DNA of 64,000 nucleotides. It comes from Herbaspirillum sp. AP02. GTDB lineage: Bacteria > Pseudomonadota > Gammaproteobacteria > Burkholderiales > Burkholderiaceae_D. The notes beneath the pieces are model-generated. The model was given only the letters and a program-made list of their open reading frames with translations, was not told the DNA's origin and made no database searches. Shown one piece after another: positions 54,171-62,844 of the stretch. Position 1 is the stretch's first letter; every line of letters begins with the position of its first letter. Location of the stretch: positions 124,001 to 188,000 of the forward strand of contig NZ_JADWMY010000010.1 of assembly GCF_015767275.1 (NCBI RefSeq), written 5' to 3'. Made by a program: the position numbers and the translations under genes.

Positions 54171-54203
54171 AAAATGAAACTATACCTCCAAAAGAATCAT
54201 TTT
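54171..54203. promoter_or_regulatory. AAAATGA-N19-TCATTTT dyad in LysR divergent region
   Basis: Seven-base inverted repeat between the divergent lysR and agmatinase genes. It is a plausible LysR-type recognition site, although the spacer is longer than the classical T-N11-A arrangement. Confidence 0.35.
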
Positions 54204-54309
54204 CTATCATCACCGCGACTCACTACAGTGAATGCATGCCACGGCGGCCCATCGTTCCCCCACTGATGCGTTCAGGGTCCGCTGCATTTCTCCCACCAGG
54301 AAACCACCC

Positions 54310-55269
54310 ATGGACAAGCTCACCGCACCGCGCACCGGCCACAAGACCCTGCTGTATTCGGAACTGGTCACCGACCTCACCGATTTCAAGGCTGACATCG
54401 CGGTTCTGGGTGTCCCTTTCGGCGCCGCCTACGGCCCACGCCAGTACAGCAACGACCAGACCAATGCGCCGCAGGCACTGCGCGAGCTGAGCGACCGGAT
54501 GGTGCGCCATCCCAGCCACTATGACTTCGATATCGATGGCCCGCTGCTGCAGGAGCGCGAGGATATCCGCTTCGTCGATTGCGGCGATGTCCTGCCCGAC
54601 CTGGCCCAGCCGGAGCTGCACAAGCAGCGTGCCGAAAGCGCCGTGCGCCAGATCCTGCGCGGCGGCGCGCTGCCCATCGTGCTGGGCGGCGACCACGGCA
54701 TCACCAACCCGGTGCTGCGCGGCTTCGACGAAGTCGGGCCGATCACGCTGGTCCACATCGATGCCCACCTCGACTGGCGCGACGAGGTCAACGGCGTGCG
54801 CGACGGCCTGTCCAGCGTGATCCGCCGCGCCTCCGAGCTGCCCTACGTCAAGCACATCGTGCAGATCGGCCTGCGCGCCCAGGGCAGCGGGCGGCCGGCC
54901 GACTATCGCGCCGCCAAGGAATGGGGCGCCGACCTGATCAGCGCCTATGAATTGCACGACATCGGCATGGAGGCGGTGCTGGCGCGCATTCCCGATGGCG
55001 GCAACTACTACCTGACCATCGATGCCGATGGCCTGGACTGCGCCATCATGCCGGCCGTCGATGGCCCCGCGCCGGGCGGCGTCACCTTCCTGCAGGCGCG
55101 CAAGCTGATCCACGGACTGGTGCGCAAGGGCCGCGTGGTGGGCATGGACATCGTGGAAATCCAGCCGGCCAAGGACAATGCCAGCAAGATCAGTGGCGTC
55201 ACCGCCGGCCGCCTGATCGTCAATCTCATCGGCGCCACCATCCGCGCCGGCTATTTCGACAAGAAGTAA
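54310..55269 (+). CDS. Agmatinase/arginase-family ureohydrolase
   Basis: A 319-residue dinuclear manganese hydrolase of the ureohydrolase superfamily. Metal ligands are His129 (GGDHG), Asp151/His153/Asp155 (HIDAHLDW) and Asp238/Asp240 (TIDADGLD). It would release urea from a guanidino compound such as agmatine or guanidinobutyrate; the substrate loop does not settle which. ATG 54310 has AGGA 8 bases upstream. A RidA gene follows at 43 bp, and a LysR gene diverges upstream. Confidence 0.92.
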   Translation: MDKLTAPRTGHKTLLYSELVTDLTDFKADIAVLGVPFGAAYGPRQYSNDQTNAPQALRELSDRMVRHPSHYDFDIDGPLLQEREDIRFVDCGDVLPDLAQPELHKQRAESAVRQILRGGALPIVLGGDHGITNPVLRGFDEVGPITLVHIDAHLDWRDEVNGVRDGLSSVIRRASELPYVKHIVQIGLRAQGSGRPADYRAAKEWGADLISAYELHDIGMEAVLARIPDGGNYYLTIDADGLDCAIMPAVDGPAPGGVTFLQARKLIHGLVRKGRVVGMDIVEIQPAKDNASKISGVTAGRLIVNLIGATIRAGYFDKK

Positions 55270-55312
55270 GAAGCCCCGCTCACTATTCCAACCACCCATT
55301 TCCGGAACCGCC

Positions 55313-55726
55313 ATGGCCCATACCCGCATCCGCAAGTTCAACACCCGCGAAACCTATCCCGAGCAGAAGCTGGACAATGACCTCTGCCAGGCCGTGGTGG
55401 CCCGCGGCACCATGGTCTTCCTGCGGGGACAGATCGGCCAGGACCTCGATACCTCCGAGAGCGTCTGCATCGGCGACGTCAAGGGACAGACCGAGCAGGC
55501 CATGAAGAACATCGACATGCTGCTCAAGGAAGCCGGCAGCCAGCTGGACCATATCTGCAAGCTCACCATCTATATCTCCGACCCGCGTTTCCGCGAGGAT
55601 GTCTACACCGTCGTGGGCAAGTGGCTCAAGGGCGTCTATCCGGTCTCGACCGGGATCGTGGTGACGGCCTTCGCCCGCCCGGAGTATCTGGTCGAGGTGG
55701 ATGCCACGGCGGTGATTCCCGACTGA
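55313..55726 (+). CDS. RidA family (YjgF/YER057c/UK114) protein
   Basis: A 137-residue protein of the RidA superfamily, which hydrolyses reactive imine/enamine intermediates or binds amino-acid derivatives. The SGQIG-like strand reads LRGQIGQDL (38-46), and a C-terminal VEVDATAVIPD strand is present. The usual catalytic Arg of true RidA (in the CxVY/R region near 105) is not clearly conserved here (STGIVVTAFARPEYLVEVDA has Arg before Pro), so it could be a non-canonical Rid subgroup. It is the second gene of the ureohydrolase operon, which ends at the terminator at 55811. Confidence 0.88.
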   Translation: MAHTRIRKFNTRETYPEQKLDNDLCQAVVARGTMVFLRGQIGQDLDTSESVCIGDVKGQTEQAMKNIDMLLKEAGSQLDHICKLTIYISDPRFREDVYTVVGKWLKGVYPVSTGIVVTAFARPEYLVEVDATAVIPD

Positions 55727-55810
55727 TAGGGCCGATCAGGCCTCGCCACTCCTTTACGCAGTGACCGCCAGGTGCGGCACTGGAACACTTCCGGTAAGTA
55801 GCTGTTCTTG

Positions 55811-55838
55811 GGCCGCATCGATGATGCGGCCTTTTTTT
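55811..55838 (+). terminator. Intrinsic terminator of the ureohydrolase-ridA operon
   Basis: GGCCGCATC (55811-55819) pairs with GATGCGGCC (55823-55831) around a 3-base loop, followed by seven T residues. Confidence 0.92.
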
Positions 55839-55866
55839 GGCGGGATGCGGTGCAGCAGTTGGAGGC

Positions 55867-55901
55867 GGAAGGAAGGAAGGAAGGAAGGAAGGAAGGAAGG
55901 A
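55867..55901 (+). repeat. (GGAA) tetranucleotide microsatellite, 8.75 units
   Basis: Eight GGAA units plus GGA, uninterrupted, just past the terminator. Such perfect tetranucleotide tracts change length by slippage. It lies downstream of the 49-codon ORF on the minus strand and is not inside a convincing coding frame. Confidence 0.9.
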
Positions 55902-55955
55902 GCGGGCAGCGAAGTCCCGCTCCGGGTCCGGCGGCCAGGGCCGCCGGCGGGAGGA

Positions 55956-56105
55956 TCAGCGGGAAGAGTTGTCGCGCGACATTGTCGACAAACCCGAATA
56001 CAGGCTGCAGCTAGCCGGCGCGCCGCGATGGGAACCGGTGTCCAGTTCGCTGGAGTCGTTCAGGTAATCGACCAGCTTGCGATAGAGCTTTGCGAAGTAG
56101 TGCAT
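55956..56105 (-). CDS. Short ORF with strong ribosome-binding site (49 aa)
   Basis: A 50-codon frame including stop that I noticed on the minus strand. It begins MHYFAKLYRKLVDYLNDSSE, has orderly high-G+C codon use, and AGGGGG lies exactly 6 bases before the ATG at 56105. The first 16 residues are amphipathic and basic-aromatic; the rest is Ser-rich. It has no known family. The upstream region holds two 15-bp direct repeats and AT-rich sequence that could be its promoter. It could be a small regulatory protein or toxin-like peptide; this is not established. Confidence 0.5.
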   Translation of the reverse strand: MHYFAKLYRKLVDYLNDSSELDTGSHRGAPASCSLYSGLSTMSRDNSSR

Positions 56106-56117
56106 GACTTACCCCCT

Positions 56118-56149
56118 TTCAATGTGTCACTGTTCAATGTGCCACTGTT
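56118..56149. repeat. 15-bp direct repeat, two units
   Basis: TTCAATGTGTCACTG (56118-56132) is followed immediately by TTCAATGTGCCACTG (56133-56147), with one difference, ending in TT. It lies directly upstream of the 49-codon ORF's ribosome-binding site, where a repressor or activator might bind. Confidence 0.7.
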
Positions 56150-56334
56150 GGCGAATAGTGGCCGTACTTGACGATCCACCAATGCCGGCTTGTCAGTCCC
56201 ACCCGTTTTACGGCCCGGCACGAACCGTATAAATTGTTTATATGATTTATTCTATTTGTATGCGGCGGCCACGTCTATCAGGAATTTTCTGACATTGCCC
56301 TGCGTGTTGCGTGACATCCTCACTTCCGGTGCGC

Positions 56335-57198
56335 CTACATCGCGGCCGCATGCCCCTGCAACCAGTCGCGAAACGCCGTCATGGCCGCGCCCTGCGACCG
56401 GGACTTCAGGCGCGTGAGCCAGTAGGCACCAGTGACGATGCCGGTCTCGAAGGGGCAGACCAGCCGACCCTGGCGCAGCTCACGCTCGAACATCAGCACC
56501 GGCAGCAGGGCCACGCCGGCCTGCTGGGCGGCTGCTTCGGCCAACGCCAGCGAGGAGTCGAACACGAAGCCGCGCAAGGGCGGGCAAGGCGCGCCAGCGG
56601 CGGCGAACCACTGGTTCCACTCATCGCTGCGATAGGAACGCAGCAGGGTCTGGCTCGCCAGGTCGGCAGGGCTGCGCAATTGCGCAGCCAGGGCCGGCGC
56701 ACACATCGGCGCCAGCGGCGCCTCGAACAGACGTTCAGCCTCGGTGCCGTGCCATGCACCATCGCCAAAACGGATCGCATAATCGAGGCCCTCGCCGGCC
56801 AGGTCGACGCGGTTGTTGTTGGTCAGCAGACGCAGGTCGACGAAGGGATGATTCTGCTGGAATTCCCGCAGGCGCGGCATCAGCCAGCCCACGGCAAAGG
56901 TGCCGACCACGCCCACGGTGAGCACTTCGCGGCGACGGCCATGTTCGAACTGGCCCAGCACGTCGGCAATGCGCCCGAAGGACTGGGCCACCACCGGTAG
57001 CAGCGCCTGGCCCTCATCGGTCAGCGCCAGGCCACGCGGCAGGCGCCGGAACAGGGCCACGCCAAGCCGCTGTTCCAGGTTCTTGACCTGCATGCTCACG
57101 GCGGTCTGGGTCACGCTCAATTGCTCGGCGGCGCGGGTGAAGGACAGGTGGCGGGCCGACATCTCGAAGGCGCGCAAGGCATTGAGCGGTAAATACAT
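56335..57198 (-). CDS. AmpR/GcvA-type LysR regulator of beta-lactamase
   Basis: A 287-residue LysR regulator of the GcvA/AmpR branch: it opens LNALRAFEMSARHLSFTRAAEQLSVTQTAVSMQVKNLE, the typical HTH of this branch. ATG 57198 has GGAG 5 bases upstream; an in-frame start at 57213 is weaker. It diverges from a class A beta-lactamase gene, the classical ampR-bla layout in which muropeptides released by beta-lactams switch the regulator to an activator. The 124-bp intergenic region carries a CAATT/AATTG dyad beside the bla promoter. Confidence 0.9.
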   Translation of the reverse strand: MYLPLNALRAFEMSARHLSFTRAAEQLSVTQTAVSMQVKNLEQRLGVALFRRLPRGLALTDEGQALLPVVAQSFGRIADVLGQFEHGRRREVLTVGVVGTFAVGWLMPRLREFQQNHPFVDLRLLTNNNRVDLAGEGLDYAIRFGDGAWHGTEAERLFEAPLAPMCAPALAAQLRSPADLASQTLLRSYRSDEWNQWFAAAGAPCPPLRGFVFDSSLALAEAAAQQAGVALLPVLMFERELRQGRLVCPFETGIVTGAYWLTRLKSRSQGAAMTAFRDWLQGHAAAM

Positions 57199-57235
57199 GG
57201 GGTCTCCAGACATCAGTTTTTCTTGGGGCTATGTG

Positions 57236-57277
57236 CAATTATCGTGAATTGTGATCATCGCCGCCACTGCCTATGAT
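57236..57277 (+). promoter_or_regulatory. Regulator dyad and promoter of the beta-lactamase gene
   Basis: CAATT (57236-57240) and AATTG (57247-57251) form a short dyad directly overlapping a -35 element TTGTGA (57249-57254). A 17-bp spacer leads to the -10 element TATGAT (57272-57277), 45 bp before the bla ATG. This is the expected arrangement for AmpR-type activation from a site abutting -35. Confidence 0.6.
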
Positions 57278-57322
57278 CTGGCCTGTCGCAAACCCGCAAT
57301 CAATAAATTACTAGGAGAAAAC

Positions 57323-58222
57323 ATGTCCGGAAGACGCAATTTCCTGGCCATCACGGCCCTGGCGGCCGGTGGCCTGATCAGCCGCAGCTGGGCCGGCGAA
57401 GTACAAGGCACAACTAAAACTATGGACTCGTCCAGTTTTGTCCAGAAACTGGCGCGGCTGGAGGCCGATATCGGCGGCCGCCTGGGCGTGTCGCTGGTGG
57501 ATACCGCCCATGGCCGGCAATGGGGTTATCGCGCCGACGAGCGCTTCCCGATGTGCAGCACCTTCAAGTTCCTGGCGGCGGCAGCGGTGCTGCGCCGGGT
57601 CGATGAAGGCCGGGAGCGCCTGGCACGGCGCATCGTCTACCGCCAGCAGGACCTGGTCCCCTACTCGCCCACCACCGGCAAGCACACTGGCGGCGCCGGC
57701 CTGTCCATGGCGCAGTTGTGCGAAGCGGCCATCACGCTGTCCGACAATACCGCCGCCAACCTGATGCTGGCCAGCATGGGTGGCCCGGCCGGGCTGACCG
57801 GTTTCGTGCGGACCCTGGGCGACGAGCTCACGCGCCTGGACCGCAACGAACCCATGCTCAACGAAGCCATCCCGGGCGACCCGCGCGACACCACCACCCC
57901 GGCCGCCATGACCGCCGACCTGCGCCAGGTGGTGCTGGGCAATGCCCTGGCACCGGCCTCGCGCGAGCAGATCACGCAGTGGCTGCTGGCCAACCAGACC
58001 GGCGACAAGCGCGTGCGCGCCGGCCTGCCGGCAGGATGGAAGGTGGGGGACAAGACCGGGACGGGTGACCGCGGTACGGCCAACGACGTGGGCGTGGTGT
58101 GGACACCGCAGGGTGCGCCGCTGCTGTTTGCGGTCTATCTCACCGAGAACAAGGCAGAAGCTGCCCGGCGCGACGCCGTGCATGCGGAAGTCGGTCGCCT
58201 GATTGCGCAGGTGATGGGCTGA
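57323..58222 (+). CDS. Class A beta-lactamase with Tat-type signal
   Basis: A 299-residue serine beta-lactamase. The twin-arginine signal reads SGRRNFLAITALAAGG (residues 2-17). The active-site motifs are complete: Ser79-x-x-Lys82 (CSTFK), Ser140-Asp-Asn142 (SDN), the omega-loop Glu176 (EPMLNEAIPGD) and Lys244-Thr-Gly246 (KTGTG). Cys78 precedes the nucleophile, as in PenA-, L2- and carbapenemase-type enzymes, but the partner cysteine of carbapenemases (in KTGTC) is replaced by Gly, so a disulfide is not expected. AGGAG lies 5 bases before ATG 57323. The spectrum cannot be predicted. It is controlled by the divergent AmpR-type gene. Confidence 0.96.
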   Translation: MSGRRNFLAITALAAGGLISRSWAGEVQGTTKTMDSSSFVQKLARLEADIGGRLGVSLVDTAHGRQWGYRADERFPMCSTFKFLAAAAVLRRVDEGRERLARRIVYRQQDLVPYSPTTGKHTGGAGLSMAQLCEAAITLSDNTAANLMLASMGGPAGLTGFVRTLGDELTRLDRNEPMLNEAIPGDPRDTTTPAAMTADLRQVVLGNALAPASREQITQWLLANQTGDKRVRAGLPAGWKVGDKTGTGDRGTANDVGVVWTPQGAPLLFAVYLTENKAEAARRDAVHAEVGRLIAQVMG

Positions 58223-58234
58223 GCGCGTCCGCGC

Positions 58235-58277
58235 TCAGTTGATGTTCAGTTGAGCTTCAGTTGAGGATCAGTTGGCA
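58235..58277. repeat. 11-bp tandem repeat, four units
   Basis: TCAGTTGAtgt-type units begin at 58235, 58246, 58257 and 58268. The array fills the gap between the convergent bla and hydratase genes and includes the hydratase stop codon. Confidence 0.75.
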
Positions 58278-59011
58278 AACTGCAGCGACACCGGCCCCAC
58301 GCCTTCCAGCGCGGCTGCCACCAGCAGACCGCCGCGTGCCAGCTGCAGGCCGGTACAGGAGCCGGTGGTGATGATCTGCCCCCGGCGCCAGGGCTGGCCG
58401 CGCTGGGCGCAATGCTGCGCCAGCCAGCCCAGCATGGGCCACAGGTCGGCGGGGTTGCCGCCGCTGGTGCGGGTGATGGGCTGACCATCGATGACCAGGC
58501 TGGCCTCCACCGTGCGCAATGACAACTGCGGCGGCAACGGCTGGGGCTGGCCGGTCACCAGCGCGCCATGGCTCTGCAGGTCGGCCATGCCGGCCCAGGG
58601 ATTGCCGCAGGGCGGATGTCCGAGGCGTGTCTCCACCACTTCGATGGCCGGCAGGATGGCGTCGAAGACGGTGCGCAGTTCGGCCTCGTCGGGCAATGGC
58701 GCGCCGGGATCGAAGTCGCGCCCCACCCGCAAGGCCAATTCCACTTCCAGCCCGCGCATGCGCCACTGCGGCCCGGACAGTCGGGCGCCCGAGGGCAGGA
58801 TGCCGGACAGCGGCAGGGGCGCGCAGCCGGGCGTGCTGCCATCGCCCTTGCTGCCCACCTTCCAGCCGCCCACCGGCCCCAGCCGGCGCAGTTGCGCATC
58901 CTGCACCGCGTAGGCGGTCTCGGCGTCGCCCACCGCCAGCCGGCGCCAGTCCAGGGCCAGGCCGCTGTGGCGGGCGTCGAGCAGAAGTTGGGTGGCGGCG
59001 TCAATGTGCAT
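58268..59011 (-). CDS. 2-keto-4-pentenoate hydratase-family (MhpD-like) protein
   Basis: A 247-residue protein of the fumarylacetoacetase/2-keto-4-pentenoate hydratase superfamily. WKVGSKGDGS near 50 matches the KxG substrate region, and LEVELALRVGRDF (88-100) supplies the metal-binding Glu pair typical of hydratases and decarboxylases in meta-cleavage pathways. No other meta-cleavage genes are nearby, so the substrate is uncertain. It stands alone, convergent to bla, with its stop codon inside an 11-bp repeat array. Confidence 0.85.
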   Translation of the reverse strand: MHIDAATQLLLDARHSGLALDWRRLAVGDAETAYAVQDAQLRRLGPVGGWKVGSKGDGSTPGCAPLPLSGILPSGARLSGPQWRMRGLEVELALRVGRDFDPGAPLPDEAELRTVFDAILPAIEVVETRLGHPPCGNPWAGMADLQSHGALVTGQPQPLPPQLSLRTVEASLVIDGQPITRTSGGNPADLWPMLGWLAQHCAQRGQPWRRGQIITTGSCTGLQLARGGLLVAAALEGVGPVSLQFAN

Positions 59012-59158
59012 GGGTAAGGCTCCGGCAATGAGATGGCATGGGCAGCGCGCATTGTACTGTCAGGGGTGCCATCGACCAAAGTCCAGCTTCGACCATGCGA
59101 TGAAATCGGCCCTGTCAGCACGCTGTCCCGGACCCGCCGATAATGAAGAGAAGCACGC

Positions 59159-59189
59159 TTGACTTCGAGCGCACTCCAACTTCTAGACT
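59159..59189 (+). promoter_or_regulatory. MerR-type promoter with 19-bp spacer
   Basis: TTGACT (59159-59164) and TAGACT (59184-59189) are separated by exactly 19 bp, the overlong spacer that MerR-family activators untwist. The spacer holds an imperfect dyad around GAGCGCACTC. It ends 7 bp before the merR-type ATG, so this is the autoregulated operon promoter. Confidence 0.65.
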
Positions 59190-59196
59190 GGCTGTC

Positions 59197-59636
59197 ATGA
59201 CCTCTTCCCTGACCATTGCCCAAGCTGCTGCGGCCACCGGCCTGTCGGTGCATACCCTGCGCTACTACGAGAGGATAGGCCTGCTCGATCCGGTCGAGCG
59301 GCGCGACAACCGGCATCGGCGCTATACCCAGGAAGACCTGAACTGGATCGCCTTCCTGAAGAAGCTCAAGGCCACCGGCCTGCCGGTGCGCGCCATGCTG
59401 CGCTACGCCGAGCTGCGGCGCGACGGCAATACCGTGGAGAGTGTCATGGAACGCAAGGCGATGCTGCAGGCCCATACGCTAAGCGTCCAGCAAACCCTGG
59501 CCGAACTGCAGGAAAACCTGGCCGTGCTGCACCACAAGCTGGCGCTGTACGACACCCTGGAACAGCAGGCGCGCATGGCGCCTGCCATTCCGGCAGGGCT
59601 GTCCCGACCGGCCTCAACCAAAGAAAGGATTGCACC

Positions 59637-59640
<4 letters not shown>
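59197..59640 (+). CDS. MerR-family regulator
   Basis: A 147-residue regulator. The HTH ([25 protein letters not shown], residues 6-30) and wing are typical, and a dimerisation coiled coil spans about 80-125. There are no paired Cys residues for metal binding, so it belongs to the non-metal group often found before aldo/keto reductases or oxidoreductases and responds to an unknown compound. Its stop codon overlaps the next ATG (ATGA). It begins only 7 bp after the -10 element, so its transcript is nearly leaderless. Confidence 0.92.
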
Positions 59641-60668
<1,028 letters not shown>

Positions 60669-60699
60669 TCCCGTAGCCGCTCACGCAGTGGATCCCACA

Positions 60700-60723
60700 C
60701 CCGGCGCCGACCTCGGCGCCGGG
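60700..60723. terminator. GC-rich hairpin after the aldo/keto reductase gene
   Basis: CCCGGCGCCG and CGGCGCCGGG pair around an ACCT loop, 31 bp past the stop codon. No U-run follows, so efficiency as an intrinsic terminator is doubtful. Confidence 0.45.
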
Positions 60724-60811
60724 CCGCCTCCCTCCCTGAACCACCTACCTTCCGCACCCTTCCCTACGTAGTCCTACTGAGTCGCTCTACGTGGTGCCCC
60801 GCTTGTTCTGC

Positions 60812-60838
60812 TGGTCGTAAATGCCAATACTACGACCA
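60812..60838. promoter_or_regulatory. TGGTCGTA-N11-TACGACCA dyad upstream of mctP operon
   Basis: Perfect 8-bp inverted repeat with an 11-base spacer, about 200 bp before the first gene. The layout suits a dimeric activator. LuxR-type response regulators are known to control monocarboxylate and acetate genes in related bacteria, but assignment to one is inference. Confidence 0.45.
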
Positions 60839-61042
60839 ACAAAAAAAGCCGCATCCGCGTGCCGACAATCCACGATCAGGGACATTCACCACCAGGCTGC
60901 GGCCTGCCGGCTGGGCGCATCCTTCGGCAGGCCGCCACTGCGCACAGGTTCAGTATCAACACCCGGACATGACCTGTCCGGGGGATAAAAAAACAGGGCG
61001 TCAAAAATGCCCTACCACCTTCAAAACGACAGAGGAGAACAG

Positions 61043-61255
61043 ATGTCCGTCGCTGCCCCATCCGCAAAGAGTCCCTTGCGCCTATTGCTGTTGCTGCCCT
61101 TCCTCGCCCTGCTCTGGGTGCCGTTCTACAACCAGGAACTGCCCACCCTGTTCGGCTTCCCCTTCTTCTACTGGTATCAGCTGGCGTGGGTGCCGCTGAC
61201 CTCCCTGATCATCTGGCTGGTCTATCGTGATGGCCTGAAAAAGGGAGTCGAGTGA
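61043..61255 (+). CDS. DUF3311 small membrane protein
   Basis: A 70-residue membrane protein with two helices (about 12-28 and 38-58) and a Pro/aromatic linker (FGFPFFYWYQLAWVPLTSL). This is the typical DUF3311 protein that precedes MctP-type sodium/solute symporters, and it may assist their assembly. GAGGAG lies 5 bases before ATG 61043, and the stop overlaps the symporter ATG (ATGA). The longer frame from 61007 is not supported. Confidence 0.9.
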   Translation: MSVAAPSAKSPLRLLLLLPFLALLWVPFYNQELPTLFGFPFFYWYQLAWVPLTSLIIWLVYRDGLKKGVE

Positions 61256-62748
61256 TGGAGACCACCAACATCCACTGGACCGCCCTCTGGGTCTTCCTGT
61301 TCTTCTTCGTGCTGGTCACCGTACTGGGCTTCATGGCCTCGAAATGGATGGCCGGCCCCAGCAACAAGGGCGCCCACCTCGATGAATGGGGCCTGGGTGG
61401 CCGCAACTTCGGCACCTGGATCACCTGGTTCCTGGTCGGCGGCGACTTCTATACCGCCTATACCGTCATCGCCGTGCCGGCGCTGGTCTACGCGGTGGGG
61501 GCCTATGGCTTCTTCGCCCTGCCCTACACCATCCTGGTCTACCCCATCGTCTTCGTGATCATGCCCAAGCTGTGGCATGCCGCCCACAAGGCCGGTCACG
61601 TGACCGCTGCCGACGTGGTCTGGGGTCGCTACCAGTCGCGTCCTCTGGAGTTCGCCATCGCCCTGACCGGCGTGGTCGCCACCATGCCCTATATCGCGCT
61701 GCAGCTGATCGGCATGGAAGTGGTCATCAAGGCCCTGGGCCTGACCGGTGAACTGCCGCTGCTGGCGGCCTTCGTGATCCTGGCCCTGTACACCTACTCG
61801 GCCGGCCTGCGGGCTCCGGCGCTGATCGCCTTCGTCAAGGACATCATGATCTATATCGTGGTGATCGTGGCGGTGGTGGTGGTGCCGGCCAAGCTGGGTG
61901 GCTACGGTGCGGTGTTCAGCTCGGCGCGCGATGCCTTCGCCCTCAAGGGTGGCGCCACCGGCCTGACCCTGAAGCCCACGCAGTTCCTGCCCTTCGCCTC
62001 GCTGGCCCTGGGTTCGGCACTGGCGGCCTTCATGTATCCGCATACGCTGACCGGCATCTTCGCCGCCAAGGATGCCAATACCATCCGCAAGAACGCGGTG
62101 TTCCTGCCGGCCTATACCGTGCTGCTGGGTCTGATCGCGCTGCTGGGTTACATGGCCTATGCCGCTGGCATCAAGGTACAAGCCAACAACGACGTGGTAC
62201 CGGCGCTGTTCAACAACCTGTTCCCGGGCTGGTTCGCCGGCTTCGCCTTCGCCGCCATCGCCATCGGTGCATTGGTGCCGGCTGCGGTGATGTCGATCGG
62301 TGCCTCCAACCTGTTCACCCGCAACTTCTGGAAGCCTTACGTCAATCCTGGCATCAGCCATGAAGGCGAAGCCAAGGTGGCCAAGATCGTGTCGCTGGTG
62401 GTGAAGTTCGGCGCGCTGGTGTTCATCCTGTTCCTGCCGACCAAGTTCGCGCTGGACCTGCAGCTGCTGGGTGGCGTGTGGATCCTGCAGACCTTCCCGG
62501 CCCTGGTGTTCGGCCTGTTCGTCGGCTGGTTCGGTGCGCGCGCACTGCTGTGCGGCTGGGCCGTGGGCATCGTCGGTGGTAGCTGGATGGCCTTTACCGA
62601 TGGCATCAAGCCGGTCCATAGCTTCATCATCGGTGGCGAGGCCTACACGCTCTACACCGGCCTGATCGCCCTGACCCTCAACGTGGTCGTGGCCGTGATC
62701 GCCAACCTGATCTTCGGCAAGGGTTCGCAACCCGCGCTGAAGCGCTGA
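61252..62748 (+). CDS. Sodium:solute symporter family monocarboxylate permease (MctP-like)
   Basis: A 498-residue inner-membrane symporter with about 13 helices. The N-terminal GGRNFGTWITWFLVGGDFYTAY segment (48-69) is the family's first ion-coupling helix, as in MctP, the transporter for lactate, pyruvate and other monocarboxylates. It is co-translated with the DUF3311 gene. A strong terminator follows 30 bp later. Confidence 0.93.
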   Translation: MMETTNIHWTALWVFLFFFVLVTVLGFMASKWMAGPSNKGAHLDEWGLGGRNFGTWITWFLVGGDFYTAYTVIAVPALVYAVGAYGFFALPYTILVYPIVFVIMPKLWHAAHKAGHVTAADVVWGRYQSRPLEFAIALTGVVATMPYIALQLIGMEVVIKALGLTGELPLLAAFVILALYTYSAGLRAPALIAFVKDIMIYIVVIVAVVVVPAKLGGYGAVFSSARDAFALKGGATGLTLKPTQFLPFASLALGSALAAFMYPHTLTGIFAAKDANTIRKNAVFLPAYTVLLGLIALLGYMAYAAGIKVQANNDVVPALFNNLFPGWFAGFAFAAIAIGALVPAAVMSIGASNLFTRNFWKPYVNPGISHEGEAKVAKIVSLVVKFGALVFILFLPTKFALDLQLLGGVWILQTFPALVFGLFVGWFGARALLCGWAVGIVGGSWMAFTDGIKPVHSFIIGGEAYTLYTGLIALTLNVVVAVIANLIFGKGSQPALKR

Positions 62749-62778
62749 GCGAGCGCCTGCGGGCGCCCGTCGTAGCAA

Positions 62779-62816
62779 AGCCGAGCCCGACCCATGTGGT
62801 CGGGCTCGGCTTTTTT
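62779..62816. terminator. Bidirectional intrinsic terminator after mctP
   Basis: AGCCGAGCCCGACC (62779-62792) pairs with GGTCGGGCTCGGCT (62798-62811) around CATGT, followed by six or more T residues. It separates the symporter from the convergent thiolase gene and may also serve the latter. Confidence 0.93.
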
Positions 62817-62844
62817 GTTCCTCCAAGCCGGTGGCGTGAGGTTC

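Larger units (their letters stand above)
60669..61042. other. Intergenic region before the mctP operon
   Basis: 374 bp with no gene. It begins with a GC-rich hairpin (60700-60723) that may end the aldo/keto reductase transcript, though without a U-run. A long-spacer dyad at 60812-60838 and a TACGTAG-type palindrome near 60764 suggest a regulated promoter for the transporter operon. Confidence 0.5.

Noticed and set aside
55808-56067. Plus-strand frames through the GGAA repeat encoding (Gly-Arg-Lys-Glu)n, as possible phase-variable genes
   Set aside because: They start in or just past a terminator hairpin, lack a ribosome-binding site, and the repeat-encoded peptide is the only ordered part.
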